A stretch of DNA of 7,265 bases from Rubrivivax sp. (GTDB lineage Bacteria > Pseudomonadota > Gammaproteobacteria > Burkholderiales > Burkholderiaceae_C), in NCBI GenBank assembly GCA_030693565.1, contig JAUYAJ010000592.1:1-7265 (forward strand). Reading direction: 5' to 3'. Below are positions 1 through 6,796 of this stretch, piece by piece. Position 1 is the first letter of the stretch, and every line of letters starts with the position of its first letter. Made by a program: the position numbers and the translations under genes. The notes below the pieces were generated by a model that saw only the letters and a list, made by a program, of their open reading frames with translations, had not been told where the DNA came from and made no database searches.

Positions 1-746
1 TGGGCTTCGAAGGTTTCGAGGAACTGCGCCGGCCTTTCGTCAACCATCTGGCCGGCGGCCTGCCGATGGCGGCATTGCAGCGCACCGATCCGACGCCGAT
101 CCGGTTTGCCGCTGCGCCTGAAGCGTCGGCCCAGCTCAACCTGCTGCAACAAAGGAACGTCGCCTCGGTGCTGGCGCTGAACACGGCGGCGCGCATCGAG
201 GCCGCGGCCGACGCGATGCTGCAGGCGAAGAACGTCTACTTTCTGGGCCTTCGTGTGTGCCACGGCGTCGCGTTTCATCTGCACTATGTCTACGGACTGC
301 TGGCCGCCAACGGCACGCTGATCAACGACCTGGGCGGCACGATGGCCGACCAGATCACCCGGCTGGAACGCGACGATCTGCTGATCGCGATCAGCCAGTC
401 GCCCTATACGCGCCAGACCGTCGAAGGCGTGCAACTCGCCCATGAGCAAGGTGCGGCGGTGCTGGCGATGACCGACGCCGCGCTGGCGCCGATCGCGCGC
501 CGGGCCCAGCACGTGCTGTTGTTCGAGACCGCAACGAGCAGCTTCTTCCAGTCGACGCTGGGTGCCGAAGCGCTGGCCGAGGCCTTGGTGGCCACGCTGG
601 CGGCACGCGGTGGTGTCGCTGCCCAGCGCCGGCTGCGCCAGATGCAGGAACACCTGCGCCGTACCCGCGCGTACTGGGAGCGTCCGGCATCGGCGCGCGC
701 CCCGCGCACCAACGCCGAAACCGACCCGATGGAGATCTCGAATTGA
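1..746 (+). CDS. MurR/RpiR-family transcriptional regulator (5' end outside window)
   Basis: Coding is already open at the left edge (first full codon at position 3), so the start lies upstream. The ATG at 66 is internal, because the codons before it read GFEGFEELRRPFVNHL, typical of the end of the N-terminal RpiR helix-turn-helix domain. About 247 residues are visible. The rest is a SIS (sugar isomerase) ligand-binding domain: the strand and loop FLGLRVCHG near 244-270, then AISQSPYTRQT near 387-420, matching the SIS phosphate-binding S-x-S loop. The FLGLR-C-H type of loop occurs in RpiR proteins beside amino-acid or amine catabolic genes rather than sugar genes, so the effector is probably not a sugar phosphate (inference). 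Its stop overlaps the start of the aminotransferase gene, so the two are cotranscribed and probably translationally coupled. It probably controls this operon, but its promoter is outside the window. Confidence 0.88.
   Translation, partial: GFEGFEELRRPFVNHLAGGLPMAALQRTDPTPIRFAAAPEASAQLNLLQQRNVASVLALNTAARIEAAADAMLQAKNVYFLGLRVCHGVAFHLHYVYGLLAANGTLINDLGGTMADQITRLERDDLLIAISQSPYTRQTVEGVQLAHEQGAAVLAMTDAALAPIARRAQHVLLFETATSSFFQSTLGAEALAEALVATLAARGGVAAQRRLRQMQEHLRRTRAYWERPASARAPRTNAETDPMEISN
731..734 (+). promoter_or_regulatory. Ribosome binding site deciding a TTG start
   Basis: GGAG lies 8 nt before the TTG at 743, inside the last codons of the regulator gene. The next possible start in frame, GTG at 752, would be 17 nt away, which is too far. 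No ATG occurs in frame at the conserved N-terminus. This supports TTG at 743, with the start and the preceding stop sharing the bases ATTGA. Confidence 0.6.
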
Positions 747-2113
747 CCCATGTGTTTCACCGCCAGCTGCGCCAGGCCCTGCCCACGGCGGTGTCCGGCC
801 AGGGCCTCACGCTGACCGACGGCAGCGGCCACACCTACCTCGACGCCTGCGGCGGCGCCGCCGTGTCCTGCCTGGGCCACGGCCACCCGGACGTGCTGGC
901 CGCGATGCACGCGCAGATCGACCAGCTGGCTTATGCCCACACCAGCTTCTTCACGACCGAGGTCGCCGAGCGTCTGGCCGACCACCTGGTGGCGCGCGCG
1001 CCGGCAGGCACCAGCCACGCCTACTTCGTCTCGGGCGGCTCCGAAGCGGTGGAAGCCGCGCTGAAGATGGCGCGCCAATACTTCGTCGAGATCGGCCAGC
1101 CGCAGCGCCAGCACTTCATCGCGCGCCGCCAGAGTTACCACGGCAACACGCTGGGTGCGCTGGCCGTGGGCGGCAACGCCTGGCGGCGCCAGCAGTTCGC
1201 ACCGCTGCTCATTCCGGTGACCCATGTCGCGCCTTGCTACGAATACCGCGACCGCAGCGCCGACGAAACGCCCGAGCAGTACGGCCAGCGCCTGGTGCGC
1301 GAACTCGCCGACGCCATCGAACGCCTGGGCCCGGACACCGTGATCGCTTTCGTCGCCGAAACCGTGGTCGGCGCCACGCTGGGCGCCGTGCCGCCGGTGC
1401 CGGGCTACCTGCAAGGCGTGCGCGAGCTGTGCTCACGCCACGGCATCCTGCTGATCCTGGACGAGGTGATGTGCGGCATGGGCCGCACCGGCACGCTGCA
1501 CGCCTGCGAGCAGGAACAAGTCGTGCCCGACCTGATGACGGTGGCCAAGGGCCTGGGCGGCGGCTACCAGCCGATTGGCGCCGTGCTCGCGCAGCGCCAC
1601 ATCGTCAACGCCTTCAGCCAGGGCAGCGGCCTGTTCCAGCATGGCCACACCTACCTCGGCCACGCCAGCGCCTGCGCCGCCGCGCTGGCGGTGCAGCAAG
1701 TGATCGAACGCGACGACTTGCTCGCCGCCGTGCGCCGCCAGGGCGCCGGCCTGGCCGAGCGCCTGCGCGCCACCTTCGCCGAGCATCCGAACGTCGGCGA
1801 CATCCGCGGCCGCGGCCTTTTCCAGGCCATCGAACTGGTGACCGAGCGCGCCCGCAAGACGCCTTTCGAGCCGGCCCTGAAGCTGCACGCGCTGATCAAG
1901 CAGCAGGCGATGGCGCATGGCCTGTTGGTCTACCCCATGGGCGGCACACTGGACGGCCAGCGCGGTGACCATGTGCTGCTGGCGCCGCCCTTCATCGTCT
2001 CCGACAGCGAGCTCGACGCGATCGTCGAGCGGCTGCGCGCAGCGCTCGACGCCGCGCTCACCAGCCTGCCCCGCCAACCCCGTCCCCAGGAGGCCCGGAC
2101 CCAGCGACAGTGA
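743..2113 (+). CDS. Class III PLP-dependent aminotransferase
   Basis: A 456-residue protein, the usual length for class III (omega/ornithine-type) aminotransferases, which move an amino group between an amine or amino acid and a 2-oxo acid in the cytoplasm. Visible motifs: SGGSEAVEAALKMAR at residues 97-111 (cofactor phosphate loop), SYHG at 131-134 (aromatic residue stacking on PLP), ILDEVMCGMGRTG at 238-250 with Asp240 contacting the pyridine nitrogen, MTVAKGLGGGYQPIGA at 265-280 with Lys269 as the Schiff-base lysine (codon at 1547), and HTYLGHASACAAALA from 302. The sequence resembles the 'aspartate aminotransferase family' or YodT-like subgroup, where substrates are mostly unassigned. In the stretch AETVVGATLG (205-214) the relatives I recall have Pro after the Glu; here it is Thr. 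The start is TTG, overlapping the regulator stop by 4 nt. The location before a TAXI-TRAP transporter suggests that it acts on the imported compound or its product. The family is certain; the substrate is unknown. Confidence 0.93.
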   Translation: MTHVFHRQLRQALPTAVSGQGLTLTDGSGHTYLDACGGAAVSCLGHGHPDVLAAMHAQIDQLAYAHTSFFTTEVAERLADHLVARAPAGTSHAYFVSGGSEAVEAALKMARQYFVEIGQPQRQHFIARRQSYHGNTLGALAVGGNAWRRQQFAPLLIPVTHVAPCYEYRDRSADETPEQYGQRLVRELADAIERLGPDTVIAFVAETVVGATLGAVPPVPGYLQGVRELCSRHGILLILDEVMCGMGRTGTLHACEQEQVVPDLMTVAKGLGGGYQPIGAVLAQRHIVNAFSQGSGLFQHGHTYLGHASACAAALAVQQVIERDDLLAAVRRQGAGLAERLRATFAEHPNVGDIRGRGLFQAIELVTERARKTPFEPALKLHALIKQQAMAHGLLVYPMGGTLDGQRGDHVLLAPPFIVSDSELDAIVERLRAALDAALTSLPRQPRPQEARTQRQ

Positions 2114-2213
2114 CCAGACACACCGACCACCCCGCGGTCGTCAGCGCCACTGGACACATCCGGTCCGCCAGACGACCATCACCATCCGACTCGTCAAACA
2201 CCCAGGAGTGAGC
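2114..2213 (+). other. Inter-cistron gap with overlapping inverted repeats
   Basis: One hundred non-coding bases between the aminotransferase and the TAXI gene. GGTCGTC at 2136-2142 can pair perfectly with GACGACC at 2171-2177, or with one mismatch with GACCACC at 2125-2131, so the two hairpins exclude each other. A small GGAC/GTCC hairpin (2152-2155 with 2163-2166) fits inside the longer one. There is no T-run, so this is not a standard terminator. No convincing promoter was seen. A good ribosome binding site, AGGAG at 2204-2208, lies 5 nt before the next ATG. Confidence 0.35.
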
Positions 2214-3200
2214 ATGACCCAACCCTTGACCCGCACCTTCTTCCGCAGCAGCCTGGCCGCTGCCGCCCTCGCCCTGATGCTGCCGGCCACGCCGGCCATG
2301 GCGCAGCAGAAGTTCATCACCATCGGCACCGGTGGCGTGACCGGCGTCTACTACGCCGCCGGCGGCGCGATCTGCCGCCTGATGAACAAGGACCGCGCCC
2401 GCCACGGCATCCGCTGCTCGGTCGAGTCGACCGGCGGCTCGGTCTTCAACATCAACACCATCCGCGCTGGCGAGCTCGACTTCGGCGTCGCCCAGTCCGA
2501 CTGGCAGTTCCACGCTTTCAACGGCAGCAAGGTGTTCGAGAAAGACGGCAAGATGGCCGACCTGCGCGCCGTCTTCTCGGTCCACCCCGAGCCCTTCACC
2601 GTGCTGGCGCGCAAGGAAGCCAATGTCGCCAAGTTCGACGACCTGAAAGGCAAGCGCTTCAACATCGGCAACCCGGGCTCGGGCACACGCGCCTCGATGG
2701 ACGAGTTGCTGGCCTCGATGGGCTGGACCACGGCCAACTTCGGCCTGGCCTCGGAGCTCAAGGCTGACGAGCATGGCGCCGCGCTGTGCGACAACAAGAT
2801 CGACGGCTTCTTCTACGGTGTCGGCCACCCGTCGGCCAACATCCAGGATCCGATCACCACCTGCGGCGCCAAGCTGGTGCCGCTGACCGGCGCTGCAGTC
2901 GACAAGCTGGTCAAAGGCGCGCCTTACTACGCCAAGGTCAACATCCCGGGCGGCCTCTACGCCGGGCATCCGAACCCGACCCCGACCTATGGCGTGCTGG
3001 CCACCTTCGTGGCCTCGGCCAAGGTGCCTGAAGCCACGGTCTACGAACTGGTCAAGGCGGTGTTCGAGAACTTCGACGAGTTCAAGAAGCTGCACCCAGC
3101 GTTCGCCAACCTCGACCCGAAGAGCATGGTCAAGGACGGCAACTCGGCGCCGCTGCATCCGGGCGCGATGAAGTACTACAAGGAAAAGGGCTGGCTCTGA
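2214..3200 (+). CDS. TAXI-family TRAP transporter solute-binding protein (periplasmic)
   Basis: A 328-residue periplasmic receptor that captures substrate and hands it to the TRAP permease encoded next. ATG at 2214 was chosen over in-frame upstream starts because AGGAG sits 5 nt before it and a clean Sec signal peptide follows: Arg at 7 and 11, a hydrophobic stretch at about 14-24, and cleavage after ATPAMA at residue 30. The mature protein opens with the TAXI signature GTGGVTGVYYAAGGAICRL (38-56) and continues with ESTGGSVFNINTIRAGELDFGVAQSD (71-96) and GNPGSGTR (152-159), which belong to the ligand-binding cleft. Four cysteines (54, 68, 192, 217) fall in two close pairs and could form two disulfides in the periplasm (inference). 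Characterised TAXI proteins bind glutamate, glutamine or 2-oxoglutarate-like carboxylates, which agrees with the aminotransferase and racemase-like neighbours but does not fix the ligand here. Confidence 0.94.
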   Translation: MTQPLTRTFFRSSLAAAALALMLPATPAMAQQKFITIGTGGVTGVYYAAGGAICRLMNKDRARHGIRCSVESTGGSVFNINTIRAGELDFGVAQSDWQFHAFNGSKVFEKDGKMADLRAVFSVHPEPFTVLARKEANVAKFDDLKGKRFNIGNPGSGTRASMDELLASMGWTTANFGLASELKADEHGAALCDNKIDGFFYGVGHPSANIQDPITTCGAKLVPLTGAAVDKLVKGAPYYAKVNIPGGLYAGHPNPTPTYGVLATFVASAKVPEATVYELVKAVFENFDEFKKLHPAFANLDPKSMVKDGNSAPLHPGAMKYYKEKGWL

Positions 3201-3226
3201 TCCGCCCCTGAACTGTCCCTGAGGAC

Positions 3227-3257
3227 AGGCCGCACGCGCCTTCGGGCCGTGCGGCCT
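3227..3257 (+). other. Strong mRNA hairpin with UUCG tetraloop between binding protein and permease genes
   Basis: AGGCCGCACG (3227-3236) pairs perfectly with CGTGCGGCCT (3248-3257). After one bulged C at 3237 the stem continues as GCC (3238-3240) with GGC (3245-3247), closing the extra-stable C(UUCG)G tetraloop at 3241-3244. The bases after it (CTTGCGCCC) lack a U-run, so it is not a good intrinsic terminator. It starts 27 nt after the TAXI gene stop and ends 34 nt before the permease start. It probably protects the 3' end of the binding-protein message, or attenuates read-through, so that the receptor is made in excess over the permease (inference). Confidence 0.7.
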
Positions 3258-3291
3258 CTTGCGCCCGGCGTGCGCGAACTGGAGGCCCCGA

Positions 3292-5892
3292 ATGTCGAAC
3301 AAGAACAAGGCGGCGGCTGACGTCGATGTCAACCAGCTGGTGGCCGACAACGACAGTGGCGGCCGCAATCCCGGCCCGCTGGTCAGCAAGCTGATCCTCG
3401 GTGTGTGCCTGGCGTGGAGCCTGTTCCAGCTCTGGATCGCGTCACCATTGCCGTTCTCATTGGGCGTCGGTGTTTTCAACGACACCCAGTCGCGCGCCAT
3501 CCACCTGGCCTTCGCGGTCTTCCTGGCCTACCTGGCCTACCCTGCTTTTGGTGGCTCGCCGCGCAACCGGGTGCCCATCGTCGACTGGGCGTTCGCCCTC
3601 GTCGGTGCCGCTTGCGCGAGCTACCTGTTCGTCTTCTACCGTGAGCTGTCGACACGCCCGGGCCAGCCGATCCTGCAAGACCTGGTGGTCGGCGTGGTCG
3701 GCATGGTGCTGCTGCTCGAAGCCACCCGGCGCGCGCTCGGCCTGCCGATGGTCATCGTCGCCATCGTCTTCCTCATCTACACCTTTGGCGGGCCTTACAT
3801 GCCCGACATGATTGCGCACAAGGGCGCCTCGCTGTCGCGCGTGATGTCGCACCAGTGGTTGACCACCGAAGGCGTGTTCGGCGTCGCGCTGGGCGTGTCC
3901 AGCGGCTTCATCTTCCTCTTCGTGCTGTTCGGCTCGCTGCTCGTCAAGGCCGGCGCCGGCAACTACTTCATCCAGTCGGCCTTTGCGCTGCTCGGCCACA
4001 TGCGCGGCGGCCCGGCGAAAGCGGCCGTCGTCTCGTCGGCGGCCACCGGCATCATCTCGGGCTCGTCGATCGCCAACGTCGTCACCACCGGCACCTTCAC
4101 CATCCCGCTGATGAAGCGCGTGGGCTACCGGCCCGACCAGGCCGGCGCGGTCGAAGTGTCGAGCTCGGTGAACGGCCAGCTGATGCCGCCGGTGATGGGG
4201 GCGGCGGCCTTCCTGATGGTGGAGTACGTCGGCATCCCTTACACCGAGGTCATCAAGCACGCCTTTCTGCCAGCCATCATCTCGTACATCGCACTCTTCT
4301 ACATCGTCCACCTTGAAGCGCTCAAGGCCGACCTGAAAGGGCTGCCGCGGCGCTCGCAAGCCACAGCCGGCCAGCGCCTGATCTCGTTCGGACTCACCGT
4401 CAGCGGCTTCGTCGTGCTGGCCGGCGCGGTCTACTGGGGCATTGGCTGGGTCAAAGGCGCGCTCGGCGCGGCGGCGATCTACGTCATCGGCGTCGGTGTG
4501 CTGGCGGCCTACATCGGTTTGCTGTGGGTCGGTTCGCGCCAGCCCGAGCTCAAGCTCGACGACCCCGACGCCCCGGTGTTCGAGCTGCCCGAGACAGCGC
4601 CGACGCTCAAGTCCGGCCTGCACTACCTGCTCTCGGTGGTGGTGCTGATCTGGTGCCTGATGATCGAGCAGCTGTCGCCGGCGCTGTCGGCCTTCTGGGC
4701 GACGATGTTCATGATCTTCGTCATGCTCACCCAGCGCCCGATCATCGCCATGCTGCGCGGCCGTGGTGATTACGCCGGCGCGCTGCGCCATGGCGCGACC
4801 GACCTCGTCAACGGCCTCGAGGCCGGCGCCCGCAACATGATCGGCATCGGTGTGGCCACCGCGGCGGCCGGCATCATCGTCGGCACCGTCTCGCTGACCG
4901 GCATCGGCCTGGTGATGACCGAAGTCGTCGAACTGCTCTCGGGCGGCAACCTGATCGTGATGCTGATCCTGGTCGCCGTCGTCAGCCTGATCCTGGGCAT
5001 GGGCTTGCCCACCACCGCCAACTACATCGTCGTCTCGACGCTGATGGCGCCGGTGGTGGTCGAGCTCGGCGCGCAAAGCGGGCTGCTGGTGCCGCTGATC
5101 GCGGTCCACTTGTTCGTCTTCTACTTCGGGCTGATGGCCGACGTCACGCCGCCCGTCGGCCTGGCTTCGTTCGCCGCCGCCGCGATCGCGCGCACCGACC
5201 CGCTCAAGACCGGCGTCACCGCCTTCTTCTACAGCATGCGCACGGCCATCCTGCCCTTCCTGTTCATCTTCAACACCCAGCTGCTGCTGATCGGCATCGC
5301 GTCGCCGCTGCACCTGGTGCTGACGGTGGTCAGTGCCACGGTGGCGATGCTGATCTTCGCCGCCGCCACCCAGGGTTACTTCGTCGTGCGCTCGCGCTGG
5401 TGGGAGTCGGTGGCCTTGCTGCTCGTCACCTTCACCTTGTTCCGTCCCGGCTACTGGTGGGACATGGTCTATCCGCCCTACCAAAGTGTGGCGGCGACCC
5501 AGCTGATGCCGCTGGTGGAAGCCGCGCCCGCCGGCAGCAGCAAGCGCATCTGGGTCGAGGGCACGAACATCGACGGCAAGGACATCCGCAAGGGTGTGCT
5601 GTTGCCGCTGGGTGATGCCGCTCCAGCGCGCGAACGCCTGCGCAAGATCGGCATGGTGGTGGTGCCGCTGGGCGACGAGATGCAGATCGCCCAAGTGCAG
5701 TTCGGCTCGCGCGCCGAGAAGCTCGGCGTCGAACAAGGCTTCAAGATCGCCAGCATCGAAGTGCCGACCGAACGCCCGGACAAGGAATGGATGTTCCTGC
5801 CGGCCATGGGCCTGCTGGCGCTGGTGGTGCTGATGCAGCGCGCCCGGCTGCCGCGCGGCGTCGCACGCCCGGTGGCAAAGGCGTCGACATGA
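3292..5892 (+). CDS. Fused TRAP transporter permease (DctQ-DctM type, TAXI-linked) with DUF3394-like C-terminal region
   Basis: An 866-residue inner-membrane protein that moves the TAXI-bound substrate inward, driven by an ion gradient as in other TRAP systems. ATG at 3292 has GGAGG at 3281-3285, 6 nt upstream; the in-frame TTG at 3259 falls in the hairpin region and lacks such a site. A hydrophilic head of about 30 residues precedes several small-subunit (DctQ-like) helices at about 34-175, including LLLEATRRALG (140-150), a hallmark of fused TRAP permeases. The large-subunit (DctM-like) part follows, with inverted-repeat hairpin loops SAATGIISGSSIANVVTTGT (249-268) and GMGLPTTANY (569-578), and the Pro-rich loops SVNGQLMPPVMG (292-303) and DVTPPVG (617-623). 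From about 720 a soluble segment of roughly 110 residues resembles DUF3394 and includes a PDZ-like stretch at 800-824. A last helix lies at about 834-850, before a basic tail. The stop overlaps the next start by 4 nt. Confidence 0.95.
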   Translation: MSNKNKAAADVDVNQLVADNDSGGRNPGPLVSKLILGVCLAWSLFQLWIASPLPFSLGVGVFNDTQSRAIHLAFAVFLAYLAYPAFGGSPRNRVPIVDWAFALVGAACASYLFVFYRELSTRPGQPILQDLVVGVVGMVLLLEATRRALGLPMVIVAIVFLIYTFGGPYMPDMIAHKGASLSRVMSHQWLTTEGVFGVALGVSSGFIFLFVLFGSLLVKAGAGNYFIQSAFALLGHMRGGPAKAAVVSSAATGIISGSSIANVVTTGTFTIPLMKRVGYRPDQAGAVEVSSSVNGQLMPPVMGAAAFLMVEYVGIPYTEVIKHAFLPAIISYIALFYIVHLEALKADLKGLPRRSQATAGQRLISFGLTVSGFVVLAGAVYWGIGWVKGALGAAAIYVIGVGVLAAYIGLLWVGSRQPELKLDDPDAPVFELPETAPTLKSGLHYLLSVVVLIWCLMIEQLSPALSAFWATMFMIFVMLTQRPIIAMLRGRGDYAGALRHGATDLVNGLEAGARNMIGIGVATAAAGIIVGTVSLTGIGLVMTEVVELLSGGNLIVMLILVAVVSLILGMGLPTTANYIVVSTLMAPVVVELGAQSGLLVPLIAVHLFVFYFGLMADVTPPVGLASFAAAAIARTDPLKTGVTAFFYSMRTAILPFLFIFNTQLLLIGIASPLHLVLTVVSATVAMLIFAAATQGYFVVRSRWWESVALLLVTFTLFRPGYWWDMVYPPYQSVAATQLMPLVEAAPAGSSKRIWVEGTNIDGKDIRKGVLLPLGDAAPARERLRKIGMVVVPLGDEMQIAQVQFGSRAEKLGVEQGFKIASIEVPTERPDKEWMFLPAMGLLALVVLMQRARLPRGVARPVAKAST

Positions 5893-6533
5893 CGCGCGTC
5901 GCGTTGATCCATGCGCTGGCGCTTTCGGTGGCGCCGGTGAATGCCGAGTTCGAACGCCAGTGGCCGCAGGCGCTGCGCATGAACCTGCTCGACGACAGCT
6001 TGTCGGCCGACCTCGCGTGCTCACCGCGCGGGCTGGACGAAACGATGACGGCGCGCTTCGTCGCGCTGGCCGACTACGCGGTGGGCACCGGCGCAAAAGG
6101 CATCCTGTTCACCTGTTCGGCTTTCGGGCCCTGCATTGACGCGGTGGCGCGCCGGCATGCCGGCCTGCCGGTGCTCAAGCCCAACGAGGCGATGATCGAC
6201 GAAGCGCTGGCCCTGGGCGGGCGCATCGGCCTGGTCGCCACCTTCGGCCCGACGCTGGCTTCGATGCCGGCGGAATTCCCGCCCGGCACCGCGCTCGACA
6301 CGGCCCTGGCCGACGGCGCGCTCGAGGCGCTGAACCGCGGCGATCTCGAAACCCACGACGAGCTCGCCGCCCAGGCCGCCATGGTGCTGGCCGGGCGCGG
6401 CTGCACGGTGATCGCGCTCGCCCAGTTCAGCCTGGCGCGCGCGCGCCAGCGTGTCGCCGAGCGCACCGGACTGCCGGTGCTGACGACGGTCGACACCGCC
6501 GTGCGCAGGCTGCGCGAGCGGCTCGGTGGTTGA
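5889..6533 (+). CDS. Asp/Glu/hydantoin racemase-superfamily protein with only one of the two catalytic cysteines
   Basis: A 214-residue protein. ATG at 5889 overlaps the permease stop (ATGA), with AAAGG at 5877-5881 7 nt upstream. An earlier in-frame start at 5787 would add an unrelated basic, Gly/Ala-rich stretch read out of frame from the permease. The fold signature of the Asp/Glu racemase superfamily is visible: VALIHAL at 4-10, GAKGILFTCSAFGPCIDAV at 68-86 with Cys76 at the first catalytic position, LPVLKPNEAMIDEAL at 93-107, and GRIGLVATFGPT at 111-122. Where true racemases have the second catalytic cysteine in a motif like LGCT, this protein reads ALAQFSLA at 176-183, with Gln or a neighbour in place of Cys; Cys172 lies a few residues earlier, before the strand. 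Known one-cysteine members include arylmalonate decarboxylase, so the reaction may be a racemisation, an isomerisation, a decarboxylation or a lyase step. It is the last gene of the transporter operon and probably processes the imported compound. Confidence 0.82.
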   Translation: MTRVALIHALALSVAPVNAEFERQWPQALRMNLLDDSLSADLACSPRGLDETMTARFVALADYAVGTGAKGILFTCSAFGPCIDAVARRHAGLPVLKPNEAMIDEALALGGRIGLVATFGPTLASMPAEFPPGTALDTALADGALEALNRGDLETHDELAAQAAMVLAGRGCTVIALAQFSLARARQRVAERTGLPVLTTVDTAVRRLRERLGG

Positions 6534-6588
6534 TGGCCATCGAGCTCAGCGTGCCGTCGCTGGTGCCGGCGAATGGGTCCGAGCCCAC

Positions 6589-6597
6589 TGCTACACT
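6589..6597 (+). promoter_or_regulatory. Candidate extended -10 promoter for the gcv unit
   Basis: TGCTACACT is an extended -10 element (TG at 6589-6590, hexamer TACACT at 6592-6597). Counting 7 nt past the hexamer puts the start of transcription at about 6604, exactly the first paired base of glycine aptamer 1. No good -35 hexamer is visible at the expected place near 6569-6574, which is tolerable for an extended -10 promoter. The agreement with the aptamer boundary is the main support. Confidence 0.5.
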
Positions 6598-6603
6598 GGC
6601 GGC

Positions 6604-6680
6604 GTCAGGAGAGAGTTGCCCACGGGCAGCCGCCGAAGGCGCAGGGGAATGACCTCGAACGCTCAGGCAAAAGGACTGAC
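6604..6680 (+). promoter_or_regulatory. Glycine riboswitch, aptamer 1 of the tandem pair
   Basis: Matches the gcvT-motif glycine aptamer. P1 is GTCAG (6604-6608) with CTGAC (6676-6680). Conserved GGAGAGA is at 6608-6614, a hairpin is formed by GTTGCC and GGCAGC, the conserved CCGAAGGCGCAGG core is at 6633-6645, and GCTCAGGCAAAAGGAC is at 6661-6676. It binds glycine in the nascent leader RNA. The linker to the second aptamer is only about 6 nt (6681-6686), the usual tandem layout. Confidence 0.9.
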
Positions 6681-6686
6681 TCGTTA

Positions 6687-6796
6687 CCTCACTGGAGAGA
6701 GGCTGTCGCCACAGGCAGCCCACCGAAGGGGCAAGGCACATCGGCCGCTACGCGGTGCGGCGTCGTCGAATCTCTCAGGTAAAGCGGACAGCGAGG
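6687..6796 (+). promoter_or_regulatory. Glycine riboswitch, aptamer 2 of the tandem pair
   Basis: The second glycine aptamer has a long P1: CCTCACTG (6687-6694) pairs with CAGCGAGG (6789-6796) at 7 of 8 positions. The conserved GGAGAGA is at 6694-6700, ACCGAAGGGGCAA at 6722-6734 and TCTCTCAGGTAAAGCGGAC at 6771-6789. It is longer than aptamer 1 because of an extra GC-rich arm, where GCCGC (6744-6748) pairs with GCGGC (6757-6761). The last bases of P1 can also pair downstream in the expression platform, which gives a plausible switch. Confidence 0.9.

Noticed and set aside
404..1414. Open frame of 336 codons on the - strand across the regulator and aminotransferase
   Set aside because: Low-complexity Ala/Arg/Gly/Val/His-rich product without motifs, opposite two convincingly coding genes.
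562..1968. Open frame of 468 codons on the + strand, out of frame with the aminotransferase
   Set aside because: Arg/Pro/Ala-rich translation without domains; the overlapping frame carries all aminotransferase motifs.
2058..3500. Open frame of 480 codons on the - strand across the TAXI gene
   Set aside because: Same compositional mirror effect; no recognisable domain, while the + strand frame has a signal peptide and family motifs.
3292..5892. Two separate genes for the small and large TRAP subunits
   Set aside because: The frame is continuous with no internal stop. Fused permeases are the norm for TAXI systems, so this is not a frameshift or a novel fusion.
3457..6096. Open frame of about 880 codons on the - strand opposite the permease gene
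   Set aside because: It mirrors the permease and the start of the next gene, and its product is an implausible His/Asp/Arg/Gln-rich string without any domain pattern. Long antisense frames are expected opposite GC-rich genes with strong third-position bias.
6575..6586. GGGTCCGAGCCC as a terminator for the transporter operon
   Set aside because: Only a few base pairs and no T-run, and it sits where the spacer of the gcv promoter would be. No convincing terminator is visible after 6533.
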